From: Chloroflexota bacterium
GTDB lineage: Bacteria; Chloroflexota; UBA5177; JANWHV01
DNA: 5,732 bases
NCBI GenBank assembly: GCA_025924845.1
Contig: JAICHN010000340.1
Coordinates: forward strand, 1 to 5,732
Direction: 5' to 3'
In this document: positions 5,565 through 5,732 of the stretch, piece after piece
Numbering within the stretch: the stretch's first letter is position 1
How the letters are laid out: the number at the start of each line of letters is the position of its first letter
Position numbers and translations under genes: made by a program
Notes under the pieces: model-generated
The model's input: the letters and a program-made list of their open reading frames with translations, nothing else
Databases searched by the model: none
What the model was told of the DNA's origin: nothing

Positions 5565-5732
5565 ATGCCGACCATACTGGTGGCGGACGACGACCTGAAA
5601 ATCACCGAGATGTTGCGGCGCACCCTCACCTACGAAGGGTATACCGTGTTGACCGCTGTGGACGGTCAGGAAGCGCTGGACAAAGCGCAGGCCCAACGCC
5701 CGGACCTGGTCGTGCTCGACTGGATGATGCCG
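5565..5732 (+). CDS. response regulator receiver domain, 3' end missing
   Basis: The gene starts at ATG 5565 after a strong purine-rich ribosome site (GGAGG at 5552-5556, eight bases away) and is open to the window edge, giving the first 56 residues. These are the first half of a CheY-like receiver domain. ILVADDD carries the acidic Mg-binding pair (Asp8, Asp9), helix 1 follows, then YEGYTVLTA and the strand LVVLDWMMP with the phospho-acceptor Asp52. The DxMMP ending and the N-terminal wording are typical of OmpR/PhoB-type transcriptional regulators. The output domain lies outside the window, so this class is inferred and is supported by the 11-bp direct repeats upstream. A partner histidine kinase probably follows downstream but cannot be seen. 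Confidence 0.92.
   Translation, partial: MPTILVADDDLKITEMLRRTLTYEGYTVLTAVDGQEALDKAQAQRPDLVVLDWMMP

Noticed and set aside
1..5732. CRISPR arrays, tRNA or rRNA genes, insertion sequences and toxin-antitoxin pairs.
   Set aside because: I looked for regularly spaced repeats, cloverleaf-like segments, conserved rRNA stretches and transposase motifs, and saw none.

Overview
This is a GC-rich bacterial window (by eye about 60% or more G+C in the coding parts). It holds four clear genes on the + strand, one gene relic on the - strand, and gene-free leaders of about 150 to 350 bases between the genes. Several features recall Chloroflexota such as the Thermomicrobia/Sphaerobacter group: a Uma2-family nuclease with an Ala/Glu-rich coiled-coil tail, GTG starts, a GGDEF plus HD-GYP fusion, a secreted Asp-box propeller and an OmpR-like regulator. 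This placement is inference from gene style; there is no rRNA or marker gene to confirm it.

Layout. Bases 2-535 are the 3' part of a Uma2-family (DUF820) PD-(D/E)xK nuclease-like gene, whose start lies outside the window. Bases 536-883 contain no intact gene. They hold the C-terminal relic of a VOC/glyoxalase-superfamily gene on the - strand (618-752) and then a leader rich in competing inverted repeats (758-842). Bases 884-1633 encode a membrane-anchored protein with a basic, Pro/Thr-rich linker and a C-terminal 3D (RlpA-like double-psi beta-barrel) domain, probably acting on or in the cell wall. Bases 1836-4037 (possibly from 1782) encode a polytopic membrane protein with a GGDEF and an HD-GYP domain, both with apparently intact active sites, so it could both make and break cyclic di-GMP.

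Bases 4038-4351 are a second long leader with a perfect 10-bp inverted repeat and a doubtful 35-codon ORF that touches the next start codon. Bases 4352-5389 encode a secreted seven-repeat Asp-box (BNR/sialidase-like) beta-propeller. Bases 5390-5564 contain an inverted repeat just after the stop codon and four exactly phased 11-bp direct repeats with CTCA cores, the layout expected of an OmpR/PhoB-type operator. At 5565 a response-regulator gene begins and runs off the window with its phospho-acceptor Asp52 in place.

The genes are spaced too widely to be one tight operon. The common theme is envelope and signalling: a cell-wall 3D protein, a membrane c-di-GMP enzyme, a secreted propeller and a two-component regulator. 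I see no direct proof that they work together. The most testable observations are the 11-bp operator array, the VOC relic and the dual-activity c-di-GMP enzyme with an unrecognised membrane sensor.
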